Positions 22,190 to 29,237 of a stretch of 35,748 nt of DNA are shown piece after piece; the first letter of the stretch is position 1; the number at the start of each line of letters is the position of its first letter. The position numbers and the translations under genes are program-made. The DNA is from Clostridiales bacterium (lineage in GTDB: Bacteria; Bacillota; Clostridia; Christensenellales; Borkfalkiaceae). The notes beneath the pieces were generated by a model, which was not told the origin of the DNA, made no database searches, and saw nothing but the letters and a program-made list of their open reading frames with translations. The stretch spans positions 1 to 35,748 of the forward strand of contig SVIN01000018.1 of NCBI GenBank assembly GCA_015069495.1, in the 5' to 3' direction.

Positions 22190-22885
22190 TTACGGGGATA
22201 AATCGGGACGGTTGCCGAAAATGTCCGATTGTAAATAAGCGTCGGGGACGGTGCCGACGATGACTGATTCTCCAATCAAAATATCTGTTGCGACGGCAAA
22301 ATTCTCTGTTCGTGAAGGCATGACGATACTGATATCCGCAATTACGTTTAAGTAAATCGAGTGCTTCGTTTGGTTAATTCCCACGCTTTCAAACGCGGAA
22401 GAAAATTTACAAGATACGCTGCTGACGGGGATGATGCGGAAATGAATGCTCGGTCCAAGCCCCGCAAACGCCTCGATACCCGTCAATGCCCCCAGGGGAA
22501 TGGGGATTCCGTTTAAACTGAGGTTTTTTAAATTGGATTGTGAAATGGACGCTGTGTCACGCGCTATTTTATTGATTTTTAAAGGATTGGCGGCGACTGC
22601 GATGATTTCTCCCTCGGTATCCCGCGTGACCGTCACCAAATCCTCATACCGCATTTCATCCGATAAAGTGTAATACACCGCGTCGTTTACCGCGACGGTG
22701 GTACTTGCACGCATGGTTGCTTCGCTGATGGAAATCAAAACCCGCGTTACGTTCCGCTGAAAATATATCCATAACCCAATAACGCAAAATAGGACGGCTG
22801 TCAAAATGCAAAACAGCCGTTTTTTTACGTTTCGCTGTCGGGGTTGCGTGCGTGCGGGCAGGTTGTAGTGGTGAAATTTACTCAT
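22190..22885 (-). CDS. yunB: Sporulation protein YunB
   Basis: This 231-residue protein is required for sporulation in B. subtilis, where it is made in the mother cell; its biochemical role is not known. A basic N-terminus and one membrane helix (about 24-42) lead to the conserved domain: IPIPLGALTGIEAFAGLGPS, then FESVGINQTKHSIYLNV and the near-terminal ESVIVGTVPDAYL. The length is normal. Its ATG overlaps the murG stop (ATGA), so the two are translationally coupled in one operon. Confidence 0.9.
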   Translation of the reverse strand: MSKFHHYNLPARTQPRQRNVKKRLFCILTAVLFCVIGLWIYFQRNVTRVLISISEATMRASTTVAVNDAVYYTLSDEMRYEDLVTVTRDTEGEIIAVAANPLKINKIARDTASISQSNLKNLSLNGIPIPLGALTGIEAFAGLGPSIHFRIIPVSSVSCKFSSAFESVGINQTKHSIYLNVIADISIVMPSRTENFAVATDILIGESVIVGTVPDAYLQSDIFGNRPDLSP

Positions 22886-23931
22886 TGCAAAGTTTGGCGA
22901 AGCTCCTGTAAAATCCGTGCGTTCCCGCTGTGGAAATCGCTGTCGAGCAACCGTTGGCGCATTTCCTCGTCGGAGAAGGCTTCTTCAATGGTTTGCGGTA
23001 AAGTAAACAAAAAATCCTGCTTTAATACCTTGCATAAGCCCTTGGCTTGAAAATATGCCGCATTTTCCGTTTGATCACCCCGAGTTTGACCTTCCAAGGG
23101 GACGAGGATTGCGGGCTTTTTTAAGGCGAGTAGCTCAAATACTGTGCCTGCTCCTGCGCGTGAAATTACAAGGTCTGCACAAGCGTACGCCATACCCATG
23201 TCTGCGATGAATTCAAATTGTCGGTAGTTTTTAAGGTTATTTTCAACCAAATTTCCCTTTCCGCAAACGTGGAGAATGAGATATTTCTCCGTCAGAGTTT
23301 TTAGGTGTTTGCGCAATGCTTCATTTATGGGCGCGCTGCCGCTTCCGCCACCAAAGATAAGAAGGACTTTCGCTTGAAAGGGTATGGAGAATTTTTTACG
23401 CGCTTCCGCTCTTGTGGCGTTAAAAATCGAACGGCGCAAGGGGGCACCGCTGTACGTGCCGTGGGATAAGCGTTTTGCCGTTTCGGGGAAAGAAGTGAAA
23501 ACGCGTTGGCAACTGCGGGCGGTCAGACGGTTGGCAAGACCTGGCGAAAAATCACTCTCGTGCGCAAAACACGGAATATGCAATTTACGCGCGGCGGCAA
23601 TCACGGGCAAAGCAACGTACCCGCCTTTGGAAAATACGGCATGGGGTTGAATATCTTGCAGAAGAACCTTCGCTTGCGCTTTGGCGCGGTGTAATTCTAC
23701 AGGGATATGCAGATTGCGTTTCCATGCGTTCCACGATTTTCCGCGTATCAATTTGGGGCAGGTGATTTCGTAAAAAGGGATACCCCAATCGGCGATTAAA
23801 CTCTTTTCAATTCCGCCCGTGCCCATGTAACAAATTTCAACGTCGCCGTCTGACAACAGTTCTTCTATCAGTGCGATATTGGGGATAACGTGTCCTGCAC
23901 TTCCCCCGCCCGTAAACAATATCTTTTTCAT
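22882..23931 (-). CDS. murG: MurG-type UDP-GlcNAc transferase, probably sporulation-linked
   Basis: This 349-residue GT28 glycosyltransferase adds GlcNAc to lipid I to give lipid II on the inner membrane face. Motifs: FTGGGSAGHVIPNIAL (G-loop 1), VFSKGGYVALPVIAAARKL, AHESDFSPGLANR, LLIFGGGSGSAPIN (G-loop 3), FIADMGMAYACADLVISRAG and the UDP-GlcNAc site AILVPLEGQTRGDQTENA. It lies outside any division cluster and is coupled to yunB. The upstream region carries a sigma-E-like promoter, which points to a mother-cell MurG for cortex synthesis. Whether another murG exists elsewhere cannot be seen here. The ATG is 6 nt after the -10, with no ribosome binding site. Confidence 0.9.
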   Translation of the reverse strand: MKKILFTGGGSAGHVIPNIALIEELLSDGDVEICYMGTGGIEKSLIADWGIPFYEITCPKLIRGKSWNAWKRNLHIPVELHRAKAQAKVLLQDIQPHAVFSKGGYVALPVIAAARKLHIPCFAHESDFSPGLANRLTARSCQRVFTSFPETAKRLSHGTYSGAPLRRSIFNATRAEARKKFSIPFQAKVLLIFGGGSGSAPINEALRKHLKTLTEKYLILHVCGKGNLVENNLKNYRQFEFIADMGMAYACADLVISRAGAGTVFELLALKKPAILVPLEGQTRGDQTENAAYFQAKGLCKVLKQDFLFTLPQTIEEAFSDEEMRQRLLDSDFHSGNARILQELRQTLQ

Positions 23932-23937
23932 ATATTT

Positions 23938-23966
23938 ATTATAAGCGCGCAGGCGGTAAAATATTA
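23938..23966 (-). promoter_or_regulatory. Sigma-E-like promoter of murG-yunB
   Basis: Minus-strand TAATATT (23960-23966), 14 nt, CTTATAAT (23938-23945). The -35 matches KMATATT fully and the -10 matches CATACAAT at 6 of 8. The ATG begins 6 nt after the -10. Confidence 0.55.
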
Positions 23967-24050
23967 CAAAGAGGAACGCGATGTGTTGTATATGAGGGTT
24001 TATAGACTTGTGAATTACCGTATGTAATAACCATTATTTTCGTCCTCTAT

Positions 24051-24167
24051 GTAAGTATACATTCATATTATAGCAAAACTATAAGTAAAAAGCAACATAT
24101 AGGAAAGTATACATTCCTATATTTTTTATCAAAAAGAATATAATAAATATGGAAGTATTCTTCCGTA
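24051..24167. promoter_or_regulatory. Three palindromic operators upstream of the small XRE regulator
   Basis: Two exact copies of AAGTATACATTC (24053-24064, 24105-24116) are each centred in a larger palindrome. The second, 24098-24121, has perfect arms TATAGGAA and TTCCTATA. A third palindrome, GGAAG-TATT-CTTCC (24151-24164), follows the -10 TATAAT (24139-24144). The middle site covers the -35 position, the arrangement expected for autorepression. Confidence 0.7.
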
Positions 24168-24192
24168 TGTATATTTTTAAGGGAGAAATAAA

Positions 24193-24435
24193 GTGACGGT
24201 TAATGATGCTGTGGCAAAAAGAATAATTGGTTTGCTCGCTGAAAAGCAAATGACTCAGTATCGTTTAGAGCAACTTTCAGGTATTCAGCACGGTCATATG
24301 CAATGGATTATGAGCGGTAAAAGTAAAACGGTTACTTTTTCAACCGTTTTGCGTTTGGCGAATGGTTTTGGTATGACGGTGATGGAATTTTTGGATAACG
24401 ATATGTTTCTATTTGAAAATCTTGAAGTGGAATAG
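24193..24435 (+). CDS. Small XRE-family helix-turn-helix regulator
   Basis: This 80-residue DNA-binding protein is a single Cro/C1-type domain: AVAKRIIGLLAEKQMTQYRLEQ, then the recognition region SGIQHGHMQWIMSGKSKTVT and a third helix VLRLANGFGMTVMEFLDN. The GTG start at 24193 has GGGAG 8 nt upstream. No partner toxin or enzyme is adjacent, since both neighbours are on the other strand and unrelated. Three palindromes in its promoter suggest that it controls itself. Similar stand-alone regulators occur in Clostridia, often with unknown targets. Confidence 0.88.
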   Translation: MTVNDAVAKRIIGLLAEKQMTQYRLEQLSGIQHGHMQWIMSGKSKTVTFSTVLRLANGFGMTVMEFLDNDMFLFENLEVE

Positions 24436-24448
24436 TGATCAACAATAT

Positions 24449-24483
24449 AAAAGCCGAAATTGAGCAAATCAATCTCGGCTTTT
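24449..24483 (+). terminator. Intrinsic terminator of the XRE regulator gene
   Basis: AAAAGCCGA (24449-24457) pairs with TCGGCTTTT (24475-24483). An inner ATTGA/TCAAT extends the stem across one mismatch. Confidence 0.85.
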
Positions 24484-24531
24484 CTTCATTTTTAGGGGGG
24501 CTATTTACTAGAGGGCTTAGGTTTAAAAATG

Positions 24532-24580
24532 GGAAAAATTTAAAAACCGCGTACCCATGTACGCGGTGAAATAAAAAAAT
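24532..24580 (-). terminator. Terminator of the WYL regulator gene built on dispersed motif copy 5
   Basis: The perfect stem ACCGCGTAC-N4-GTACGCGGT (24546-24567) is followed on the minus strand by TTTTTAAATTTTT. Its plus-strand right half and flank read CATGTACGCGGTGAAAT, then AAAAAAATC, the dispersed motif. Confidence 0.8.
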
Positions 24581-25488
24581 CAGCTATAAATTTTTACCAA
24601 ATCTTTGACGGCGGAACGTACTTTTTCACGCAGGGATAAAGGGGTAAGGACTTCGACTGCGTTTCCAAAACCAAGCACAATTTTGACCGCCGTTTCATTG
24701 TTGGGCAGGGATAATTCAGCGAACCACTTCCCGCCTACACATTGTAAAGTTTCCGCCCCCAAACTCGCGCGTAAGCGCGGAACGGCTTGTTCTCGGATAA
24801 GCAATCGCACGCTGACGGTGGTTTCATTTTTGGAAAGGCATGCCACGTCCGACCATTCGAAACTGCGCCTGCGAAAAGGGGTATCCGTTTGTATAATCGC
24901 AGTGATATTCCCCAAAACAAACAATTGAAAATCGCGTGTTTCGTGGGAAAATGCATAGGTATACCAAATTCCTTTACACAGCAATAGTGCGTGCGGTTCG
25001 ATATAATCGGCGCGGACTTCACCGTCGATAAGATGGTTAATTTCCGCAAGGCAATTATTGCGAAGACAAGCCTCTAAAACGCGAATTTTTTCCGAGGACC
25101 CAGGCAGGGAATCTTCCACGTAAAACGCTCCCGCTTCTCCCGTAACGACAAGGGTTTGCTTTTCCGTTTTTACCTGCGCTGACAATTTGCGTTTGGCTTC
25201 TAAAAACCGCGGGTCGGGCTGTCGGGCGTAGGCGGAAACCAACGCTTCGATTGCCGCTGCGTATTCGTCTGCGCTCATAAATCCTACGGGCAAACGATAG
25301 GCGTCTGAAAGGCAGATACCGCCGTTTCGGCCGCGCTTGATGGAAAGGGGTAATTTGGCCGACAGCAACTCCACGTACCGATAAACCGTACGCGGTGAAA
25401 TATCATATTTTTCCGCGAGATAGGCGGCGGTGATTTTACGTTTGGATAACAAATCGAATAACATGTCAATTAAAATGGAAAATTTCAT
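24580..25488 (-). CDS. WYL-domain transcriptional regulator (YafY type)
   Basis: This 302-residue regulator has an N-terminal winged helix-turn-helix (KRKITAAYLAEKYDISPRTV, then YRYVELLSAKLPLSIKRG), a helical linker and a WYL ligand-sensing domain. In that domain IEPHALLLCKGIWYTYAFSH corresponds to the usual P-x-x-L-x-x-x-x-x-WYL pattern. A WCX-like end follows (about 225-302). The ATG at 25488 is only 6 nt from the TACAAT of a consensus promoter, with no ribosome binding site, so the mRNA should be leaderless. It is divergent from tyrS, which is unlikely to be its only target. Ligand unknown. Confidence 0.9.
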   Translation of the reverse strand: MKFSILIDMLFDLLSKRKITAAYLAEKYDISPRTVYRYVELLSAKLPLSIKRGRNGGICLSDAYRLPVGFMSADEYAAAIEALVSAYARQPDPRFLEAKRKLSAQVKTEKQTLVVTGEAGAFYVEDSLPGSSEKIRVLEACLRNNCLAEINHLIDGEVRADYIEPHALLLCKGIWYTYAFSHETRDFQLFVLGNITAIIQTDTPFRRRSFEWSDVACLSKNETTVSVRLLIREQAVPRLRASLGAETLQCVGGKWFAELSLPNNETAVKIVLGFGNAVEVLTPLSLREKVRSAVKDLVKIYS

Positions 25489-25494
25489 ACGGAT

Positions 25495-25523
25495 ATTGTA
25501 TCATATAGGACAGGTTCTGTCAA
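25495..25523 (-). promoter_or_regulatory. Sigma-A promoter of the WYL regulator, leaderless arrangement
   Basis: Minus-strand TTGACA (25518-25523) and TACAAT (25495-25500) with a 17-nt spacer. Six bases, ATCCGT, separate the -10 from the ATG. Confidence 0.88.
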
Positions 25524-25573
25524 GTTTTCTAAGGAAAAATCCTGACCAATCGCCTATAATACGGCGAAAACGC

Positions 25574-25602
25574 TTGACAAATCCATGGGAAAGTTGTACA
25601 GT
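25574..25602 (+). promoter_or_regulatory. Sigma-A promoter of tyrS
   Basis: TTGACA (25574-25579) and TACAGT (25597-25602) with a 17-nt spacer. The leader is about 30 nt, too short for a T-box. Confidence 0.82.
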
Positions 25603-25638
25603 AATAGAGTACATTTTTTAAATATAAGGAGAAAGATT

Positions 25639-26835
25639 ATGGCAGTGAACGTTATGGACACTCTCCGTGCGAGAGGTTTTGTCAAGCAAACGGTTTACGA
25701 AGAAGAACTGTATGAAAAGCTGGGCAAAGAGAGCGTGCCTTTCTATATTGGTTTTGACCCCACGGCAGATTCCTTGCACGTAGGGCACTTTATGCAACTT
25801 ATCGCAATGCACCACATGCAACAAGCTGGTCACAAGCCCATCATTTTGATTGGCGGCGGTACGGCAATGATTGGCGACCCTTCGGGCAGAACGGATATGC
25901 GTTCGATGATGACCAAGGAAACCATCAGACACAACGTGGAATGTTTTAAAAAACAAATGTCTCGTTTTATCAGCTTTGAAGGTGAAAATGCGGCGATTGT
26001 TGTAGACAACGGCGATTGGTTGCTGGATTTGAATTACATCGATTTCCTTCGTGAAATCGGTGCGCATTTCTCGGTAAATAGGATGTTGAGTGCAGAATGT
26101 TTCAAACAACGTTTGGAACGCGGTTTGTCTTTCCTTGAATTTAACTATATGTTGATGCAAGCGTACGACTTCCTCGTATTGCACAGACAGTACGGTTGTT
26201 CGTTGGAACTTGGCGGGGATGACCAATGGAGCAATATCCTTGCAGGCATGAACCTCATCCGTGTCAAAGAACAAAAACCTGCATTTGCAATGACCTTTAC
26301 CCTTTTGACGACTTCGGACGGCAAGAAGATGGGTAAAACGGCAAAGGGTGCGGTTTGGCTTGATGAAAACAAGACAACACCTTACGAATTCTACCAATAT
26401 TGGAGAAACGTAGGCGACGAAGACGTTGAAAAGTGTATGAAGCTTTTGACTTTCTTGCCCGTGGAACAAATCGAAGAACTTTGCGCGCATCGTGACGAAC
26501 GTATCAACAAAGCGAAAGAAGTGCTTGCGTTCGAATTGACGAAAGAAGTGCATGGTGAAGAAAAGGCAAAATTGGCGGAAGGCCAAGCAAAAGCGGCATT
26601 TGGGGGCGGCGACGCGGAACTTTTGACCAAAGAAGTTTCGGACGTTGCGACCGTGGTGGATGCGATGGTGGCGGCAGGCGTTGCAAAATCGAAGGGCGAA
26701 GCACGCCGTTTGATTGAACAAGGCGGTGTTTCTGTGGATGAAACCAAGGTTTCCGATCCCAACATGCCCATCCCTGCAACCGAATTCGTATTGCACAAAG
26801 GTAAGAAAGTACACCTTAAAATCGTTGTAAAATAA
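25639..26835 (+). CDS. tyrS: Tyrosyl-tRNA synthetase
   Basis: This 398-residue class I synthetase charges tRNA-Tyr. [19 protein letters not shown] carries the HIGH signature as [23 protein letters not shown] and [20 protein letters not shown] line the tyrosine site, and GKKMGKT replaces the usual KMSKS. A C-terminal S4 RNA-binding domain ([21 protein letters not shown], in one run with flanks) ends the protein. The start at 25639 follows ATAAGGAGAAAG. An in-frame ATG at 25585 lies inside the promoter and was rejected. The gene is rich in GAA, CGT, AAC and AAA, the pattern of a highly expressed gene here. Confidence 0.96.
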   Translation: MAVNVMDTLRARGFVKQTVYEEELYEKLGKESVPFYIGFDPTADSLHVGHFMQLIAMHHMQQAGHKPIILIGGGTAMIGDPSGRTDMRSMMTKETIRHNVECFKKQMSRFISFEGENAAIVVDNGDWLLDLNYIDFLREIGAHFSVNRMLSAECFKQRLERGLSFLEFNYMLMQAYDFLVLHRQYGCSLELGGDDQWSNILAGMNLIRVKEQKPAFAMTFTLLTTSDGKKMGKTAKGAVWLDENKTTPYEFYQYWRNVGDEDVEKCMKLLTFLPVEQIEELCAHRDERINKAKEVLAFELTKEVHGEEKAKLAEGQAKAAFGGGDAELLTKEVSDVATVVDAMVAAGVAKSKGEARRLIEQGGVSVDETKVSDPNMPIPATEFVLHKGKKVHLKIVVK

Positions 26836-26844
26836 GTTGTTATG

Positions 26845-26878
26845 CGGTGAAGTTTTCCAATTAAAACTTCACCGTTTT
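26845..26878 (+). terminator. Intrinsic terminator of tyrS
   Basis: CGGTGAAGTTTT (26845-26856) pairs perfectly with AAAACTTCACCG (26863-26874), then TTTTCT. Confidence 0.9.
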
Positions 26879-26895
26879 CTCAAAAAAAGGAAGTT

Positions 26896-27528
26896 ATGGA
26901 AAAATCGGTACGTACGGTCTATGCGCCTCATGAGAGCGAAAAAATTATTGAAAAATCCCGCTTTATCACCTACAGTACGCACGTGGAAAGCGAGGAAGAA
27001 GCGAGGGGATTTATTGCCAAAATCCGTTCGCAACATTCGCTTGCGACGCACGTGTGCTATGCGTTTATTTCAGACAAGACGGGCAATTTACAACGCTTTT
27101 CTGATGATGGCGAACCGCAAGGTACGGCAGGTGTGCCCATTTTGGAAGTGTTAAAGGCGAAAAAATTGTACGAAACTGCGGTGGCGGTTGTTCGCTATTT
27201 CGGCGGGATTAAGCTTGGCGCGGGCGGTTTGGTGCGCGCGTATTCTTCCTCGGCGGCGGAAAATTTGGATGGGGCGGATATCCGTGTTTTGGAAATGTGC
27301 GCCGAACGGATTATCGAGGTGGATTACACGGGGATAGACGGTGTGCAGAAATATCTCGCGGCGCATGCTTGCACCTTATTGGATACCGAATACGGCGGGG
27401 CGGTACGTTTTCAAGTAGCCGTCAAAAAAGCGGAAGCGGAAGATTTTTGCGCGGGACTTGTCGATTATATGCAAGGTCGGGTGAAGATTGAAAACGGGGA
27501 GGAATATTACGCCCCTTTCCGTGAATAA
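26896..27528 (+). CDS. YigZ/IMPACT family protein
   Basis: This 210-residue protein belongs to the conserved UPF0029 (YigZ/YvyE) family, whose cellular role is not settled. The N-terminal domain shows KIIEKSRFITYSTHVESEEE, IRSQHSLATHVCYAF, RFSDDGEPQGTAGVPILEVL and VVRYFGGIKLGAGGLVRAYS. A ferredoxin-like C-terminal domain covers about 140-205. The length is normal. AAAAGGAAG precedes the ATG. It has no obvious promoter of its own in the 20 bp after the tyrS terminator, so read-through is possible. Confidence 0.93.
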   Translation: MEKSVRTVYAPHESEKIIEKSRFITYSTHVESEEEARGFIAKIRSQHSLATHVCYAFISDKTGNLQRFSDDGEPQGTAGVPILEVLKAKKLYETAVAVVRYFGGIKLGAGGLVRAYSSSAAENLDGADIRVLEMCAERIIEVDYTGIDGVQKYLAAHACTLLDTEYGGAVRFQVAVKKAEAEDFCAGLVDYMQGRVKIENGEEYYAPFRE

Positions 27529-27596
27529 TTGCAGTCAGCTTGATTGCTTTGACGGTCTTGCGCGTACGCGCGTTTATACTAAATGTTATACAAAAT

Positions 27597-27661
27597 GTGC
27601 AAAAGAAGTGCAAATGCTGTGCAAAATGGACAATACAAAGGGTTAAGTTTGTCTATTTTGC
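27597..27661. promoter_or_regulatory. Phased GTGCAAA repeats and a 13-bp inverted repeat upstream of the ABC ATPase gene
   Basis: GTGCAAA occurs at 27597, 27608 and 27619, exactly 11 bp apart. Overlapping the last copy, GCAAAATGGACAA (27621-27633) and TTGTCTATTTTGC (27649-27661) form an inverted repeat with one mismatch. A -10-like TATAGT is at 27683-27688. The rest of 27529-27734 shows nothing else I can name. Confidence 0.55.
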
Positions 27662-27734
27662 CCATTGTATTTTTCTTTGAAATATAGTAAAATGTTATTA
27701 ATGAAAAATTATGTCCTTATAGGAGGAAAATATT

Positions 27735-29102
27735 ATGTCAGGACTTTTGCTGAAAGGCATCAATAAAGTATATCCCTCGGGCGTACAAGCGGTGTTCAAT
27801 TTCTGTCTCGATATCAGAGATAAAGAATTCATCGTACTCGTAGGTCCTTCCGGTTGTGGTAAGTCTACCACCCTTCGTATGATCGCTGGTTTGGAAGAAA
27901 TTTCGTCCGGTGAATTGTATATCGATGGTAAGTTGGTAAACGACGTTGTACCCAAAGACAGAGACATCGCGATGGTATTCCAAAACTATGCTTTGTATCC
28001 TCACATGTCCGTTTATGACAACATGGCATTCGGTTTGAAGTTGAGAAAGGTACCCAAGGAAATCATCGACCAAAAGGTTAAGGCTGCTGCTGAAATCCTC
28101 GGTATTACCGATTACCTTTCCAGAAAACCCAAGGCATTGTCCGGCGGTCAAAGACAACGTGTTGCGCTTGGCCGTACCATCGTTCGTGAACCCAAGGTAT
28201 TCTTGCTCGACGAACCTTTGTCCAACCTCGACGCAAAACTTCGTGCTTCGATGAGAACGGAAATCTCCAAATTGCACGCTCGTCTTGCTACGACCTTCAT
28301 CTACGTTACCCACGACCAGGTAGAAGCTATGACCATGGGTACGAGAATCGTTGTTATGAAAGACGGTTTCATGCAGCAGGTTGATACCCCTCAGAACCTT
28401 TACGATTATCCTGTAAACCTTTTCGTTGCAGGCTTCATCGGTACGCCTCAGATGAACTTCTTCAAGGATTCCACCTTGACCAGCGAAGGCAACAAGATTT
28501 ATATCAACTTCGTTGGTAACAACAAGATTCTTCTTCCTGAATCGGTTGTTGCTCGTATCAAGAACATGAACGAATACCTTGACACTGGTAAGACGATCAC
28601 CCTCGGCGTTCGTCCCGAAGATATTCACCAGGATCAATTGTTCATCTCCAACTCGCCTGAAACGATTGTAAGCGCACGTATCGAAGTTATCGAAAAACTC
28701 GGTGCTGAAACGCAAATCTACTGCGAACTTGACCACGAAGGTAAAGAAAACTCGATTATCGACAACTCCACGCAGATGATCGCTAAGATCTCCAGCCGTG
28801 CAATCGTATCCTTGAGCGACGTTATCGAATTGGCATTCGACGCTAAGCACATCCACATGTTCGACGGCGAAACGGAAGCAACCATCCTTAACAGAGACGA
28901 AGGTTACGAAGTTATCGAAGAAAATGCAGAAGGTTCCGCATTCGTGCCTCCTACACCTCAGGAAATGCGCGCTCGTATCGATGCTGCTCGTATCGTAACG
29001 AAGGAAATGAAAGCTCAGGCAAGAAAGGACGCTCGTATGGAAAGAGCAAAGGCAAAAGCGCAAGCTGCTGAAGAATCCAACGAAGATACGACGGAAGAAT
29101 AA
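27735..29102 (+). CDS. msmX: MsmX/UgpC-type sugar ABC transporter ATP-binding protein
   Basis: This 455-residue ATPase is expected to energise carbohydrate importers. The nucleotide-binding domain has GPSGCGKST (Walker A), the Q-loop VFQNYALYPHM, LSGGQRQRVALGR (signature), VFLLDEPLSNLDAKLR (Walker B and D-loop) and the H-loop YVTHDQVEAM. An MalK-like regulatory domain (TOBE) runs from about 240 to 385. The last 60 residues are a charged Ala/Lys/Glu-rich tail not usual in MsmX. No permease or binding-protein gene is adjacent, consistent with a shared ATPase serving several importers. TAGGAGGAAAA is a strong ribosome binding site, and codons (AAC, CGT, ATC, TCC) differ from the GCG/CGC-rich neighbours, suggesting high expression. 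Confidence 0.93.
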   Translation: MSGLLLKGINKVYPSGVQAVFNFCLDIRDKEFIVLVGPSGCGKSTTLRMIAGLEEISSGELYIDGKLVNDVVPKDRDIAMVFQNYALYPHMSVYDNMAFGLKLRKVPKEIIDQKVKAAAEILGITDYLSRKPKALSGGQRQRVALGRTIVREPKVFLLDEPLSNLDAKLRASMRTEISKLHARLATTFIYVTHDQVEAMTMGTRIVVMKDGFMQQVDTPQNLYDYPVNLFVAGFIGTPQMNFFKDSTLTSEGNKIYINFVGNNKILLPESVVARIKNMNEYLDTGKTITLGVRPEDIHQDQLFISNSPETIVSARIEVIEKLGAETQIYCELDHEGKENSIIDNSTQMIAKISSRAIVSLSDVIELAFDAKHIHMFDGETEATILNRDEGYEVIEENAEGSAFVPPTPQEMRARIDAARIVTKEMKAQARKDARMERAKAKAQAAEESNEDTTEE

Positions 29103-29116
29103 TTTTTGACAATAGA

Positions 29117-29149
29117 AAGAACGCATTCAAGTGAATGCGTTCTTTTTTT
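29117..29149 (+). terminator. Intrinsic terminator of the ABC ATPase gene
   Basis: AAGAACGCATTC (29117-29128) pairs with GAATGCGTTCTT (29133-29144), then T-run. Confidence 0.92.
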
Positions 29150-29237
29150 AATGTTTCGCTATAAAAAAATATACTACAAAGGTAACATGGAGCGTAGCAC
29201 GCGAACCATTTATGGTTGCTTTATGACTAGGTATGAC

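Noticed and set aside
23172-23212. Motif-like text CCATACCCATGTCTGCGATG inside murG
   Set aside because: It encodes the conserved MurG segment DMGMAYACADL in frame, so the similarity is explained by the protein.
25585-25638. Upstream ATG for tyrS
   Set aside because: It lies between the -35 and -10 boxes. The ATG at 25639 has a proper ribosome binding site and matches the family start.
25618-26814. 398-codon open frame antisense to tyrS
   Set aside because: It mirrors the tyrS frame and arises from the lack of rare stop-generating codons in a codon-biased gene. No motif is present.
27556-27572. GCGCGTACGCGCG palindrome read as a terminator
   Set aside because: It is short, has no T-run and lies just after the YigZ-family gene. 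It may be a chance GC-rich palindrome.
27738-29126. 462-codon open frame antisense to the ABC ATPase gene
   Set aside because: Same cause as at tyrS. The plus strand has every ABC motif and a strong ribosome binding site.
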